64,000 nt of DNA, from NCBI GenBank assembly GCA_024225035.1, contig JAAEMX010000177.1, forward strand, positions 1 through 64,000. The letters run 5' to 3'. Source of the stretch: Lentisphaerota bacterium. Lineage in GTDB: Bacteria > Verrucomicrobiota > Lentisphaeria > Victivallales > Victivallaceae. The notes beneath the pieces are model-generated. The model was not told the origin of the DNA. It worked only from the letters and a program-made list of their open reading frames with translations, and did not search any database. The position numbers and the translations under genes are program-made. The first letter of the stretch is position 1, and each line of letters starts with the position of its first letter. Of this stretch, positions 1 to 7,604 are shown one piece after another.

Positions 1-1141
1 ATTTTTCTTTAACGTATTTTGATATTAATAAAATAACCTCTCTTGCCCCTATCAAAGTAAAAGGCATTAAGAGTGGCAAAATAAATGTAAAATACCTGTA
101 TGAACTTACAATACAATAATAAACAATACAGAATATAAGTATGATAAAGGCAATGATACAGTGTTCAATAATATACCCTTTGCGCTTATAAAACCAGAAA
201 AAAGCTCCCAATGCAGCAAAGATAAAATATAGTTCATATGCTCCACGTATAAAGCAACTAAGAAATTTATTAATCCGCTTCATGCTTATGATAGGAGCTT
301 GTTGTTTTCTATCAGGGATATAACGCTTGTAAGAAATGCGAGGAAATAGCTTAGGATTAACTACTTCCTGCCAACTGCAATTCAGGCGAAATTCTGTATA
401 CTTCTCAAAAAATACCATTTGTCGTGCATCTATAAAAGGAACACCAAAGTTAATATATGTTTGTAATACTCTCGGAGTAAGAGCAATTACAAAAACACAG
501 ATAGGTACTAAACAGGTAATAAGTATTTTTGCTGATATTTTTATGTTAAGCTTTGACCATTTTGCTGCAAAAATCAATACTGCTAAACCAGCAATAATAA
601 TGGGAACCGCTAAACCTCCTTCTCCTCTTGCTAGAGACAGCCCGGCCATACTAAGCCCCAAATAAACTAATTTAATAAATTTTGAGTCGCGACTGTAAGA
701 AAAAATTAAATAAATACTCAAGAGAAGAAAAAAATTCCTGCTTGAATTTAGTAGCCCTGTACAGCTAAATCTGATTATTTTAGGAGCAATAGCATACAAT
801 AGTGCGCCCCAAGCCGCATAGCCTCCTTCAGGGAAAAAATATTTAACAAAATGATATACTACAGGAATTGTAGCCAAATAAAAAACGCATGAAACTATCA
901 TCATACTAGTAAATTCATTAATCCCAGTCTTAGCTATAAATCCAGCCATCGTTGGAACAAGAATTGGCAACCCGGTAAATGCAGCTTTCCAGTTACCAGC
1001 AACAAAATTCTGGACCATTGGAAGGTAAGCGTAAGCAACATCATTATAAATGTCAGTGCAAAATAAGATATGCAACAAGCTTACCAGAAAGGCTATAACA
1101 AAAGAAAATGAGTATATGAATTTTGAATATTTATGATGCAC
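1..1141 (-). CDS. GT-C-type polytopic membrane glycosyltransferase (partial, runs off window)
   Basis: The minus strand is open without a stop from a GTG at 1141 to base 1, giving 380 residues with the C-terminus missing. The GTG has a good ribosome binding site (AGAGGAG, 7 bases upstream). The protein begins with a hydrophobic helix followed by an acidic loop (CTDIYNDVAYAYLP), then many hydrophobic helices and positively charged loops. This layout is that of PMT/ArnT-like GT-C glycosyltransferases, which move sugars from lipid carriers at the membrane and use an acidic residue in the first outer loop. The family call is by topology and the first-loop motif only; a generic DUF membrane protein is possible. 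No operon partner is visible inside the window. Confidence 0.6.
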   Translation of the reverse strand, partial: MHHKYSKFIYSFSFVIAFLVSLLHILFCTDIYNDVAYAYLPMVQNFVAGNWKAAFTGLPILVPTMAGFIAKTGINEFTSMMIVSCVFYLATIPVVYHFVKYFFPEGGYAAWGALLYAIAPKIIRFSCTGLLNSSRNFFLLLSIYLIFSYSRDSKFIKLVYLGLSMAGLSLARGEGGLAVPIIIAGLAVLIFAAKWSKLNIKISAKILITCLVPICVFVIALTPRVLQTYINFGVPFIDARQMVFFEKYTEFRLNCSWQEVVNPKLFPRISYKRYIPDRKQQAPIISMKRINKFLSCFIRGAYELYFIFAALGAFFWFYKRKGYIIEHCIIAFIILIFCIVYYCIVSSYRYFTFILPLLMPFTLIGAREVILLISKYVKEK

Positions 1142-1651
1142 TAAAATTCTCCTCTTTTTGTTGTATAAATATATAATAAAACAATTTTAAAAATCACAAT
1201 ACTTTTGGAATAAAATCAGACTTCAAAACAAAAATATGATTCAGTTCTCAGCTTTAAAATTTTTTAATCGCTAAATGTGTAATTAAAATTTATCTTTGAA
1301 AATTTAAATTACAATTATAAACGAAAATAAGCTGTCATAGAAAACATCAATCTTTAATCTTTGGCATTTAGTAAACTTTTAACATATTACTTCATAACAA
1401 ATAATGTTAAGATGCCCTTTAAATAAATTGATTACTGACTATTTATAATGCTCTTTTGTATTATAGATACTGTGGTTATCCAATTCAAGCATTTGAAGTA
1501 CACACTCAGAATACGTTCAACAACAAGGATTTTCACTCGCATTTCTGCAATAATACAGTTTATCAGCTTCGTTAATTATTATTGATAAAGATTCTTCCTG
1601 AGAGCTGTTAATTTTACCTTTGACTGCGCCGACAAAAAAGTAAGATGATGA
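1142..1651. other. AT-rich intergenic region, nothing recognised
   Basis: About 500 bases of AT-rich DNA between the membrane protein start and the prophage remnant. I see no convincing gene, RNA or repeat. A 70-codon minus-strand frame near its right end has no recognisable content and overlaps the tail X remnant. Confidence 0.5.
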
Positions 1652-1807
1652 TCAAAAAAAATCTGTGAACTTTCGTCAATACGCTTTCGTATTCTTTCAC
1701 AAATCAATTTTATTGATTTGGTACTTTTTGAGCCAAACAGCGGGGGCATTATAGAGTTACCGGATTTGCCGGAACCCGGAAAAACCACCATTAGCTTATG
1801 GGATTAA
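1652..1807 (+). pseudogene. C-terminal remnant of phage tail protein X
   Basis: The frame ending at TAA 1805-1807 reads ...FIDLVLFEPNSGG, then IIELPDLPEPGKTTISLWD. The ending with a proline-rich I-x-L-P-D-L-P-x-P stretch and terminal LWD is typical of P2-type tail protein X (LysM-like), whose gene usually lies directly before gene D. The frame is closed by a TGA at 1649-1651, so the N-terminal half is missing or in another frame. The stop lies one base before the ATG of the D gene, consistent with ancestral translational coupling. I see no start codon for this piece and treat it as a deletion scar of the phage tail operon. Confidence 0.55.
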
Positions 1808-1808
1808 T

Positions 1809-2774
1809 ATGGAATGTGCTTTTACAGTCAAGGCTGACAATCAGGATATAACTGATACTATTCAGCGCCGTTTAATCAGTCTGGACATAACTGATGAGAA
1901 CGGCATTACCTCTGACTCCTTAAAGCTCACTCTCTATGATTCCGATAATTTACAACTTCCCAAAAAGGGCGTAAAACTCTATGTGACTGTCGGCTATGCC
2001 GGGGCGCTGATTCCGAAAGGTGCGTTTACTGTCGATAAAGTAACTTTGTCCGGTCCACCGCCTGCCATGACAATTACCGCCCATGGGGCTAACCTCAGCC
2101 GGGAACTTAGAGAACCTAAAAACCGTTCATGGCATGAAGTTACCTTTGAGGAACTTTTAAATAGAATTGCTGACGAACACAATATGCAGGCGAAAATCCC
2201 AGATAATTTAAAGAGTATTTATATTCCGCATACTGACCAGACCGACGAGTCTGACGCCCACTTTCTAACCCGGCTGGCAGCAGAACATAACACCGTCCTT
2301 AAACCCAATGGTAATTATTTAATGTTGGTCAACATTGGCAAAAATAAATCCAGCTCCGGGCGTGAGTTGCCCATGATAATTATCAGAAATACTGAAGTTA
2401 CTTCATGGCGGGGTGAAATTCCCGATAGAGATCGCTATGCCTCAGTGGTAGCGACTTACACCGATAAATCCCAAGGCAAAGAGGTTACAGTCAGAGCTGG
2501 CGAAGGTAAACCCGTCTGGAGGATACGGCGCAATTTTGCCGATCAGGAAACCGCTAAGACTGCCGCAGCTAGTCAGTTAAAGCGACTTAACAGGCGAAAT
2601 GCCAGTTTGTATATAAACATGCCGGGCAAACCGGAAGTCGCCGCAGAATCGCCCCTGTTAATCACAGGACTGCGTGGTGGCTTTAATGGTAAATGGAGCG
2701 CTAAAAAGGTTACCCACCACTTGACCAGTAGCGGTATGACTACAGCAATAGAATGTGAACCTAAGGAGGGTTGA
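1809..2774 (+). CDS. Phage late control / tail protein D (gpD-like)
   Basis: A 321-residue protein of the phage late control D / tail protein D family. In P2- and Mu-like phages this protein forms part of the hub at the base of the contractile tail, next to the spike. The N-terminus is a beta-rich domain (D-I-T-D-T-I-Q-R-R-L, then SLKLTLYDSD and a GYAG turn). The middle contains the typical EELLNRIADEHN and LTRLAAEHN helices, and the C-terminus carries the NRRNASLYINMPGKPE region and ends with ECEPKEG. Length is normal for the family. It starts just after the tail X remnant and is followed after 3 bases by the phospholipase-like gene. It looks intact although the rest of the tail operon is gone, so either the deletion is recent or the gene is still selected. 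Confidence 0.85.
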   Translation: MECAFTVKADNQDITDTIQRRLISLDITDENGITSDSLKLTLYDSDNLQLPKKGVKLYVTVGYAGALIPKGAFTVDKVTLSGPPPAMTITAHGANLSRELREPKNRSWHEVTFEELLNRIADEHNMQAKIPDNLKSIYIPHTDQTDESDAHFLTRLAAEHNTVLKPNGNYLMLVNIGKNKSSSGRELPMIIIRNTEVTSWRGEIPDRDRYASVVATYTDKSQGKEVTVRAGEGKPVWRIRRNFADQETAKTAAASQLKRLNRRNASLYINMPGKPEVAAESPLLITGLRGGFNGKWSAKKVTHHLTSSGMTTAIECEPKEG

Positions 2775-2777
2775 ATT

Positions 2778-3185
2778 ATGACAGATGTGAAACATATCCG
2801 CAAACTCAAAAATATTATTCATGAGTATGATCTCGAAGCACCCGAAGGCTTCTACCTGTTGAGTGTTAAAGAACTCGCTGTTCTCTACAACGGCGCTGGT
2901 CCTGACTGGCTCGGCGACTGGGGGCGGGAAAAACTCACCTCACGACTGGACTTATTTGAAGCTGCCTTCTTAGTGCATGACTACGAATACGCCTGCAGCG
3001 ACCATACAGAAGAAGGTTTTGACGACGCTAATAAACGTATGTGGCAGAATATGCGTAAAATCATTTTCGGCATTTACAGCTGGCGCAAAATATCCAACTG
3101 GGATAATATCGCTTATTGGTTGGTAAAGGCATTTACCGCTTACCGGGCCTGTGCTCGGCTCGGCTGGTCAGCATGGATTGATTAA
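2778..3185 (+). CDS. Small phage-linked protein with phospholipase A2 motifs
   Basis: A 135-residue protein with no signal peptide. It contains YNGAG at residues 37-41 and HDYEY at 67-71, followed by acidic residues at 82-83. These match the calcium loop (Y-x-G-x-G) and catalytic (H-D-x-x-Y) signatures of the phospholipase A2 fold, as in parvovirus VP1 and some phage proteins, with similar spacing. The rest is helical and tryptophan-rich. It sits 3 bases after tail protein D and 11 bases before a small membrane protein, so it is probably co-transcribed with tail and lysis genes. Activity as a membrane-attacking lipase in entry or lysis is inferred from motifs; the overall sequence is otherwise unknown to me. 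The start is an ATG after AAGGAGG. Confidence 0.6.
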   Translation: MTDVKHIRKLKNIIHEYDLEAPEGFYLLSVKELAVLYNGAGPDWLGDWGREKLTSRLDLFEAAFLVHDYEYACSDHTEEGFDDANKRMWQNMRKIIFGIYSWRKISNWDNIAYWLVKAFTAYRACARLGWSAWID

Positions 3186-3196
3186 AGGAGGCATTT

Positions 3197-3481
3197 ATGG
3201 ATAAATCATTTAAAATTATCATTGGAGTGTTTTCCTTTCTAAGTACGGTAATCATTGCCATTATCGGCTTTGAGCTGCACCAAAATTCCCGAATGGCGGA
3301 TGCTGAAGTTATTATGTCTGCCCACGGTGTCAGAATTAATCACTTAGAAAAGACTACCGAGGAAATTAAATCCGTTAGACGAGACGTAGCGGCAGTGCGG
3401 GAACAACTCGCTAGAATCGCCGTTATTCTTGAACAGAACAGCACTAAATACTATAGGAGAGATAAAAATGAATATCAATAA
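3197..3481 (+). CDS. Small membrane protein with coiled coil (inner spanin- or holin-like)
   Basis: A 94-residue protein with one N-terminal transmembrane helix (about residues 5-27), then a soluble region with heptad-like charged repeats (NHLEKTTEEIKSVRRDV and following), which suggests a coiled coil. One membrane anchor followed by a periplasmic coiled coil is the architecture of phage inner spanins; small lysis accessory proteins look similar. Its 3' end overlaps the next gene, a lipoprotein, by 14 bases, an arrangement common in i-spanin/o-spanin pairs. RBS AAAGGAGG precedes the ATG. The role is inferred from topology and context; no diagnostic motif exists. Confidence 0.6.
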   Translation: MDKSFKIIIGVFSFLSTVIIAIIGFELHQNSRMADAEVIMSAHGVRINHLEKTTEEIKSVRRDVAAVREQLARIAVILEQNSTKYYRRDKNEYQ

Positions 3482-3815
3482 AGCTATTATGATCGTGCCC
3501 TTTGCACTGGCGCTGGTTATCAGTTCCGGCTGCAAAACTATTCGGCACAAATCGTTTCGAGTCGTGACCAGTGGCACTGGCGGCAAGATGACTACGACTG
3601 ACCCAACTGGCAGTGGTACGCCAACTCCATCTATTATTATCGGGTCTTATTATTCAAGCATTACCACCATACCTCCGGGCACTAAAGCCAAATATAAAGC
3701 CAAGTCTTATGAGCTCTTTTCCGGTAGGGCGCTCTTTGAGGAAGAGATGGAGATCGATACCACCAATGGTAAAGTCGAAATTACTGAGAAGAAAGTTGAG
3801 TATAATAGGGATTGA
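3468..3815 (+). CDS. Predicted phage-region lipoprotein (outer spanin-like)
   Basis: I chose the ATG at 3468 because TAGGAGAGATAAAAATG is a good initiation site and the product then begins with a signal peptide (MNINKAIMIVPFALALVISSGC). The lipobox is imperfect: serine sits at -3 before the cysteine, while the upstream hydrophobic stretch is normal. The mature part is about 94 residues, rich in Ser, Thr, Gly and Pro early on, then a charged segment. The start overlaps the end of the preceding membrane protein in another frame. Together they resemble a two-component spanin, but a small host-type lipoprotein cannot be excluded. It is the last gene before a rho-independent terminator at 3882. 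Confidence 0.6.
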   Translation: MNINKAIMIVPFALALVISSGCKTIRHKSFRVVTSGTGGKMTTTDPTGSGTPTPSIIIGSYYSSITTIPPGTKAKYKAKSYELFSGRALFEEEMEIDTTNGKVEITEKKVEYNRD

Positions 3816-3881
3816 ACATTATGTATTTAACCATGTCTAAAATCAAAGAATGTTTCCTCTCTCTCCTCCTTTTGCTAAAGT

Positions 3882-3917
3882 CTTCCGATTCCCCAATCGG
3901 GAGGCTTTGCTTTTTCC
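3882..3917 (+). terminator. Rho-independent terminator of prophage remnant operon
   Basis: CTTCCGATT-CCCC-AATCGGGAG forms a 9-bp stem (one G-U pair) with a 4-base loop, followed within a few bases by GCTTTTT. It lies about 65 bases after the lipoprotein stop. Confidence 0.7.
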
Positions 3918-4031
3918 ACTTGTTTGTCGTAATATGTTGCTGTAGGTAGCTCTAAGTTGCTCTACGATGTAAGATATGGGTAAGATTAGATTTTTTGATA
4001 AGATTTTAGGGCACCACACAAAAGCCGCAAC

Positions 4032-4232
4032 TTGCTATATAGCAAGACTAAGTACATTCATCATCGTTATATCATTAAATATCAGAAGCTGGTTATAGAG
4101 CAACGCCGTACTAATAAATTGCTGGTAGAGTTAATTGATGAGCAAAAAAACAACCATCCTTTGCATGGTCTGGAATACGAGCTTGTTGAAGAAGAAGAAA
4201 TCATAGAAGATCAAGAACCTGCGGCAAGCTAA
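4032..4232 (+). CDS. Small hypothetical protein, acidic C-terminus
   Basis: A 66-codon frame starting at TTG with a poor ribosome binding site. The first half is basic and tyrosine-rich (YIHHRYIIKYQKLVIEQRR), and the C-terminus is a run of glutamates (ELVEEEEIIEDQEP). This charge split looks like a real small protein, possibly a phage-remnant regulator, but I recognise no family. An overlapping 40-codon frame starting at ATG 3975 competes with it. Coding status is uncertain. Confidence 0.35.
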   Translation: MLYSKTKYIHHRYIIKYQKLVIEQRRTNKLLVELIDEQKNNHPLHGLEYELVEEEEIIEDQEPAAS

Positions 4233-4264
4233 GTAATTTTGAGATATAAATCTTCTCAGCAACT

Positions 4265-5358
4265 TTATTTCGTCACATAATTTATAGCATCAATAATTGC
4301 AGAAGCGCTCTGTTTCAAGGAATAGTTTTTAGTCTCGCTCGAAGCCGCAAATCCCATTCTATGAGCTTTATTTGGAGATGATAAAAAGCGCTTCATAATC
4401 ACCGCTAGAGAGTTACTGTCTCCTTTGTAGAATGAGTAACCGGTATATCCGTCAATAACCAAATCTCGCGCTGCAATACAACCATCGCTGACAATCACCG
4501 GCAGTTCCCAGTTCATTGGCACATTTACAGTCCTGCTCCATTGACATGTATCTGAGCAGATGACAAGGACATCTGTCGCACATAAAAGATAACCTGCTCC
4601 ATCGATTTTTTTCTTGGACAAAAATATAGAATTTTTATTGCACAGCGACTGAATTTTATTTAGCAAAGAACCATCACCTGCAAAAATAAATTTGGCATTT
4701 TCAATCTCTACCAGCTTAGCGACAGCTTCTGCCATTACCATTGGTCTGGATTCTTCTTCCAGCATATCATTAAAAAGAAAAACCGTATCGCGCCGCTTAA
4801 TTCCGAGTGATTTTCGCACCTCATCTCTATTATATTTCCGCTTTTCAGATGCAATGACAGTTTCATCAACAATATGTGGGGAAAAAAATATCCTGTCAGC
4901 TTTTATTCCGTTTGCTTTCAATTGTTGCCTGACCTTATACCAGACCGGACAAAAAGCATCAATGCCATTAATCAGTTTGCGATTATAATATCCATCGATT
5001 ATTCCTGCATCGGATCATCCGGCAGTATGCCTCTGAAAATGATTTTGCAGCCGGCTTTATCTGCGCATTTTATAATTTTACGCTCAAGTTTGCTGCGACA
5101 ACCATTAACGAGAACCACATCGAGAGCTTCACGATTGAAAAAATAATTCGACAAATTCCCCGAAAGATCATCGCTTGTCAACGTTTTACATTTTCCAATC
5201 CGCCACTTTTGCGACTTCGGCTTTTCAGTCTCATTTTTTTCATCAGAGCAGTCTCTAAATGAAAAGACTTTTACGTTAATATCCGGCGTCTTGTCAAGCA
5301 GCGTCCACAGGGCAGCCTGGTGGCAATCGCACCCTTTTGTAAATATCCCGATATTCAA
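4265..5358 (-). pseudogene. Glycosyltransferase family 4 gene split by a frameshift
   Basis: Two minus-strand frames together make one GT4-type (GT-B fold) glycosyltransferase. The N-terminal part (5358-4999, 119 codons) starts MNIGIFTKGCDCHQAALW and contains the first Rossmann half. It stops at TAA 4999-5001. The C-terminal part (open from about 5018 to 4265) has the nucleotide-sugar-binding half, with FIFAGDGSLLNKI and the NWELPVIVSDGCIAARDLVIDG segment. Joining them by one base near 5008-5017 restores a continuous product (..GILPDDP-DAGIIDGYYNRKL..). No slippery heptamer is seen, so programmed frameshifting is unlikely. It reads as a broken gene or a sequencing indel. It is divergent from the nucleotidase gene. 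Confidence 0.75.
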
Positions 5359-5555
5359 AATGTTTCCTTTATGCTTAAGTTAAAATAAATTATAGCAGAA
5401 AATGATGATGAATGTTAGTTTCAGGCTTTACATTTTTTATAAATATAGATAATTATCTTATAATTCATAAATTGTGAACATTTTCTTAACATCGGGTGTC
5501 ATTTTGCATTGGATATAATGATTACAACATTAAATAAATAACAAGAACTCAACCA

Positions 5556-6740
5556 ATGAAAAAGATTTTTACTATTTTAACTTCTGCCGTTGTTTTTGTC
5601 TTCATATTTTCAACACTCAGCGCCGCTGACTATTCCGTAATTGTTGATGCGGGAAGTACAGGCTCAAGAATATACCTCTACCAGAATACTAAAGACTCTA
5701 ATGGATTTCCTGAGGCGCTTCAAGTTAAACTTTCCAATAATAAGGTTACTCCCGGAATTGCCAATTATGCCGGCAGTCCACAAAACGTCGGAGCTTATAT
5801 TACGCCACTCCTTCAAAGTGTAGAAACCAAACTGAATGACATAGGAGTCAATCAAAAAGATGTTGATTTTTACTTGCTTGCTACTGCCGGCATGCGCGTA
5901 ATTGCTCCTTCTCAGCAAACTGCTTTATATGATGAATTAATAAACTATGTAAAAACTAATACTGAGTTCAATGTAAAAGATGTATCTACCATTTCAGGTA
6001 AATACGAAGGTGTTTTTAACTGGATAGCTGTTAACTCGCTCAGAAATACTTTGACTTCAGGTGATGTAGACGCAAACCTTGGAATTCTTGATTTGGGCGG
6101 AGCTTCTCTGGAAATAGCGTTTGCTACTTCAAAGCCTATTTTCAATAAGAATGACAAAGTGAATTTCAACTACGGACAAACTAAATACATACTTTACTCT
6201 CACAGTTATCTGGGGCTTGGGCAGGATATGGCACGTTATCAATTTTCAGATGATCCTTCATGCTTTCTTAAAAATTATCCTCTGCCAAACGGACTATCCG
6301 GTACCGGCAACTATCATGTTGCAATAAGAAACGTCAGCCGTCTAGTCAGGAATCACCAAATCGGCCGCAGCTCAACTCAATTGCCGAATTTGAGTCATTT
6401 CGTAGCACTGAGCGGATTTGTCTATATTATGCAGCCATTGGAATTGTCACCTTACTTCAGCATTAACGATCTTAAGAAAGCAACAATGAGTTACTCACAG
6501 AAAACCTGGTCGCAAGTGCAGGAAGAAAACCCTGATAATCCATATCTTTACAGTTATTACTTCAACTCCATTCTTATTATCAACCTGCTCAAAACTATGG
6601 GGTTTAATCATCATAGCAAACTTGAGGCAGCCAGTGATATTGATGGTAAGGATATATCATGGACTCAAGGCGCGGCAATCTTCTTTATTGCCGGCAATCA
6701 ACTGGAAAGCAAAACCTTTGCTGAAATAGCCGCAGCCTGA
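5556..6740 (+). CDS. Secreted GDA1/CD39-family nucleoside di/triphosphatase (apyrase)
   Basis: A 394-residue protein with a cleavable signal peptide (about residues 1-23, ending FSTLSAA). It then carries the apyrase conserved regions in order: VDAGSTGSRIY (30-40, ACR1), LLATAGMRV (107-115, ACR2), KYEGVFNWIAVN (149-160, ACR3, with the catalytic glutamate at 151), and ILDLGGASLEIAF (177-189, ACR4). A fifth region near WTQGAAIFF completes the set. The family hydrolyses extracellular or periplasmic NTPs and NDPs to NMPs. Length is close to the soluble Legionella NTPDases. All catalytic residues I can check are present. It is monocistronic, with its own upstream region and a shared terminator downstream. 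CD39-family enzymes are mostly eukaryotic, so horizontal acquisition is possible. Confidence 0.9.
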   Translation: MKKIFTILTSAVVFVFIFSTLSAADYSVIVDAGSTGSRIYLYQNTKDSNGFPEALQVKLSNNKVTPGIANYAGSPQNVGAYITPLLQSVETKLNDIGVNQKDVDFYLLATAGMRVIAPSQQTALYDELINYVKTNTEFNVKDVSTISGKYEGVFNWIAVNSLRNTLTSGDVDANLGILDLGGASLEIAFATSKPIFNKNDKVNFNYGQTKYILYSHSYLGLGQDMARYQFSDDPSCFLKNYPLPNGLSGTGNYHVAIRNVSRLVRNHQIGRSSTQLPNLSHFVALSGFVYIMQPLELSPYFSINDLKKATMSYSQKTWSQVQEENPDNPYLYSYYFNSILIINLLKTMGFNHHSKLEAASDIDGKDISWTQGAAIFFIAGNQLESKTFAEIAAA

Positions 6741-6749
6741 TTAAAATTT

Positions 6750-6773
6750 AGCTCCCGAGCAAACTCGGGAGCT
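6750..6773. terminator. Bidirectional terminator hairpin between convergent genes
   Basis: A near-perfect inverted repeat AGCTCCCGAG-CAAA-CTCGGGAGCT lies between the nucleotidase stop and the convergent methyltransferase-like gene. Downstream on the minus strand is TAAATTTTAA; on the plus strand there is no U-run. Confidence 0.65.
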
Positions 6774-6781
6774 CATAGCCG

Positions 6782-7453
6782 TTAGGAATGCATGGATTTC
6801 AGGTCCACTTTTTCTACCAGATAGTAATGCACCCAGATATACAAATGCATAAAAAGTGCTAATGCCAATGCCGCACGTGAAGCAAAAATAATCCCCGGTA
6901 TCCACATTGCTCCCACACCGAAAACATACATCGGGTTAGGACACCATGCGAAAATACCTTTCTTGACCATAGGTCGCTTACGGCATTCTTCATCAAAATG
7001 ATCTTTCCCTGGGGCTCTCATAAAACCAAAGTAGCGTTTTATGGAAACACAAGTATAAATTGCCATGAACGCCAACAGTATAGAAAGAACCCAGCGAACC
7101 AGCAGAGAAATACTTACTGTCTCTCTGTTTGCTATTGCCAAAGCAAACAGCAAGACAGGACGCAACAGCATAAAGATAAAAAAGATAGACACATAGACAG
7201 TATAAGCACTTTTACCAAAACTTTTCGATAACAACTTCATGTGAAGTTCAGTTCTCCAGCAGAACCATACATAAAACTGATGAAGAATAGTAACTGCAAG
7301 AGTCAGGAGAACCCAGGTTTTAGTAGTGATACCCCAAAGAGCACCGGTACTGAAACCATTACCTCTCATCCAGTAAACTAAACCAAGCAGAACAAGCACT
7401 AAAAAAACATGCCTGCCGAAACCATAAAAGATTTTTCGAGATGTCGTTTTCAT
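6782..7453 (-). CDS. Isoprenylcysteine methyltransferase-like integral membrane protein
   Basis: I place the start at the ATG at 7453, which has AAGGAG 8 bases upstream; a longer frame begins at 7513. The product has 223 residues with about five or six transmembrane helices. Near the C-terminus, KKGIFAWCPNPMYVFGVGAMW matches the cofactor-binding segment of the ICMT / phospholipid methyltransferase-like family (basic, then N-P-x-Y-x-G). Family members methylate lipids or prenyl-cysteines using S-adenosylmethionine. The usual second motif (R-x-x-x-E) is not clear; HYYLVEKVDL may correspond to it. The substrate cannot be told from sequence. The gene is alone on its strand here, convergent to the nucleotidase. 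Confidence 0.65.
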   Translation of the reverse strand: MKTTSRKIFYGFGRHVFLVLVLLGLVYWMRGNGFSTGALWGITTKTWVLLTLAVTILHQFYVWFCWRTELHMKLLSKSFGKSAYTVYVSIFFIFMLLRPVLLFALAIANRETVSISLLVRWVLSILLAFMAIYTCVSIKRYFGFMRAPGKDHFDEECRKRPMVKKGIFAWCPNPMYVFGVGAMWIPGIIFASRAALALALFMHLYIWVHYYLVEKVDLKSMHS

Positions 7454-7604
7454 TGCATACTCCTTAGCTAAATGATTAATTATATTATAATCTTGTGGCT
7501 CCAATAATTCCATTATTGAAAGGCCTTTGAGCTGGTATTCGACTCTAATAAATAGTATATTTTTGTGAGTTAACTAAGATTAATTTTTTTTAGCGGGGAA
7601 AATT

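Noticed and set aside
336-665. 109-codon plus-strand frame at the left edge
   Set aside because: It is antisense to an uninterrupted minus-strand membrane protein frame of 380 codons with a good ribosome binding site.
1579-1791. 70-codon minus-strand frame before the tail D gene
   Set aside because: No recognisable content and it lies antisense to the tail X remnant, whose product ending is diagnostic.
4999-5020. Programmed frameshift in the glycosyltransferase
   Set aside because: No slippery heptamer, stimulatory hairpin or known family precedent.
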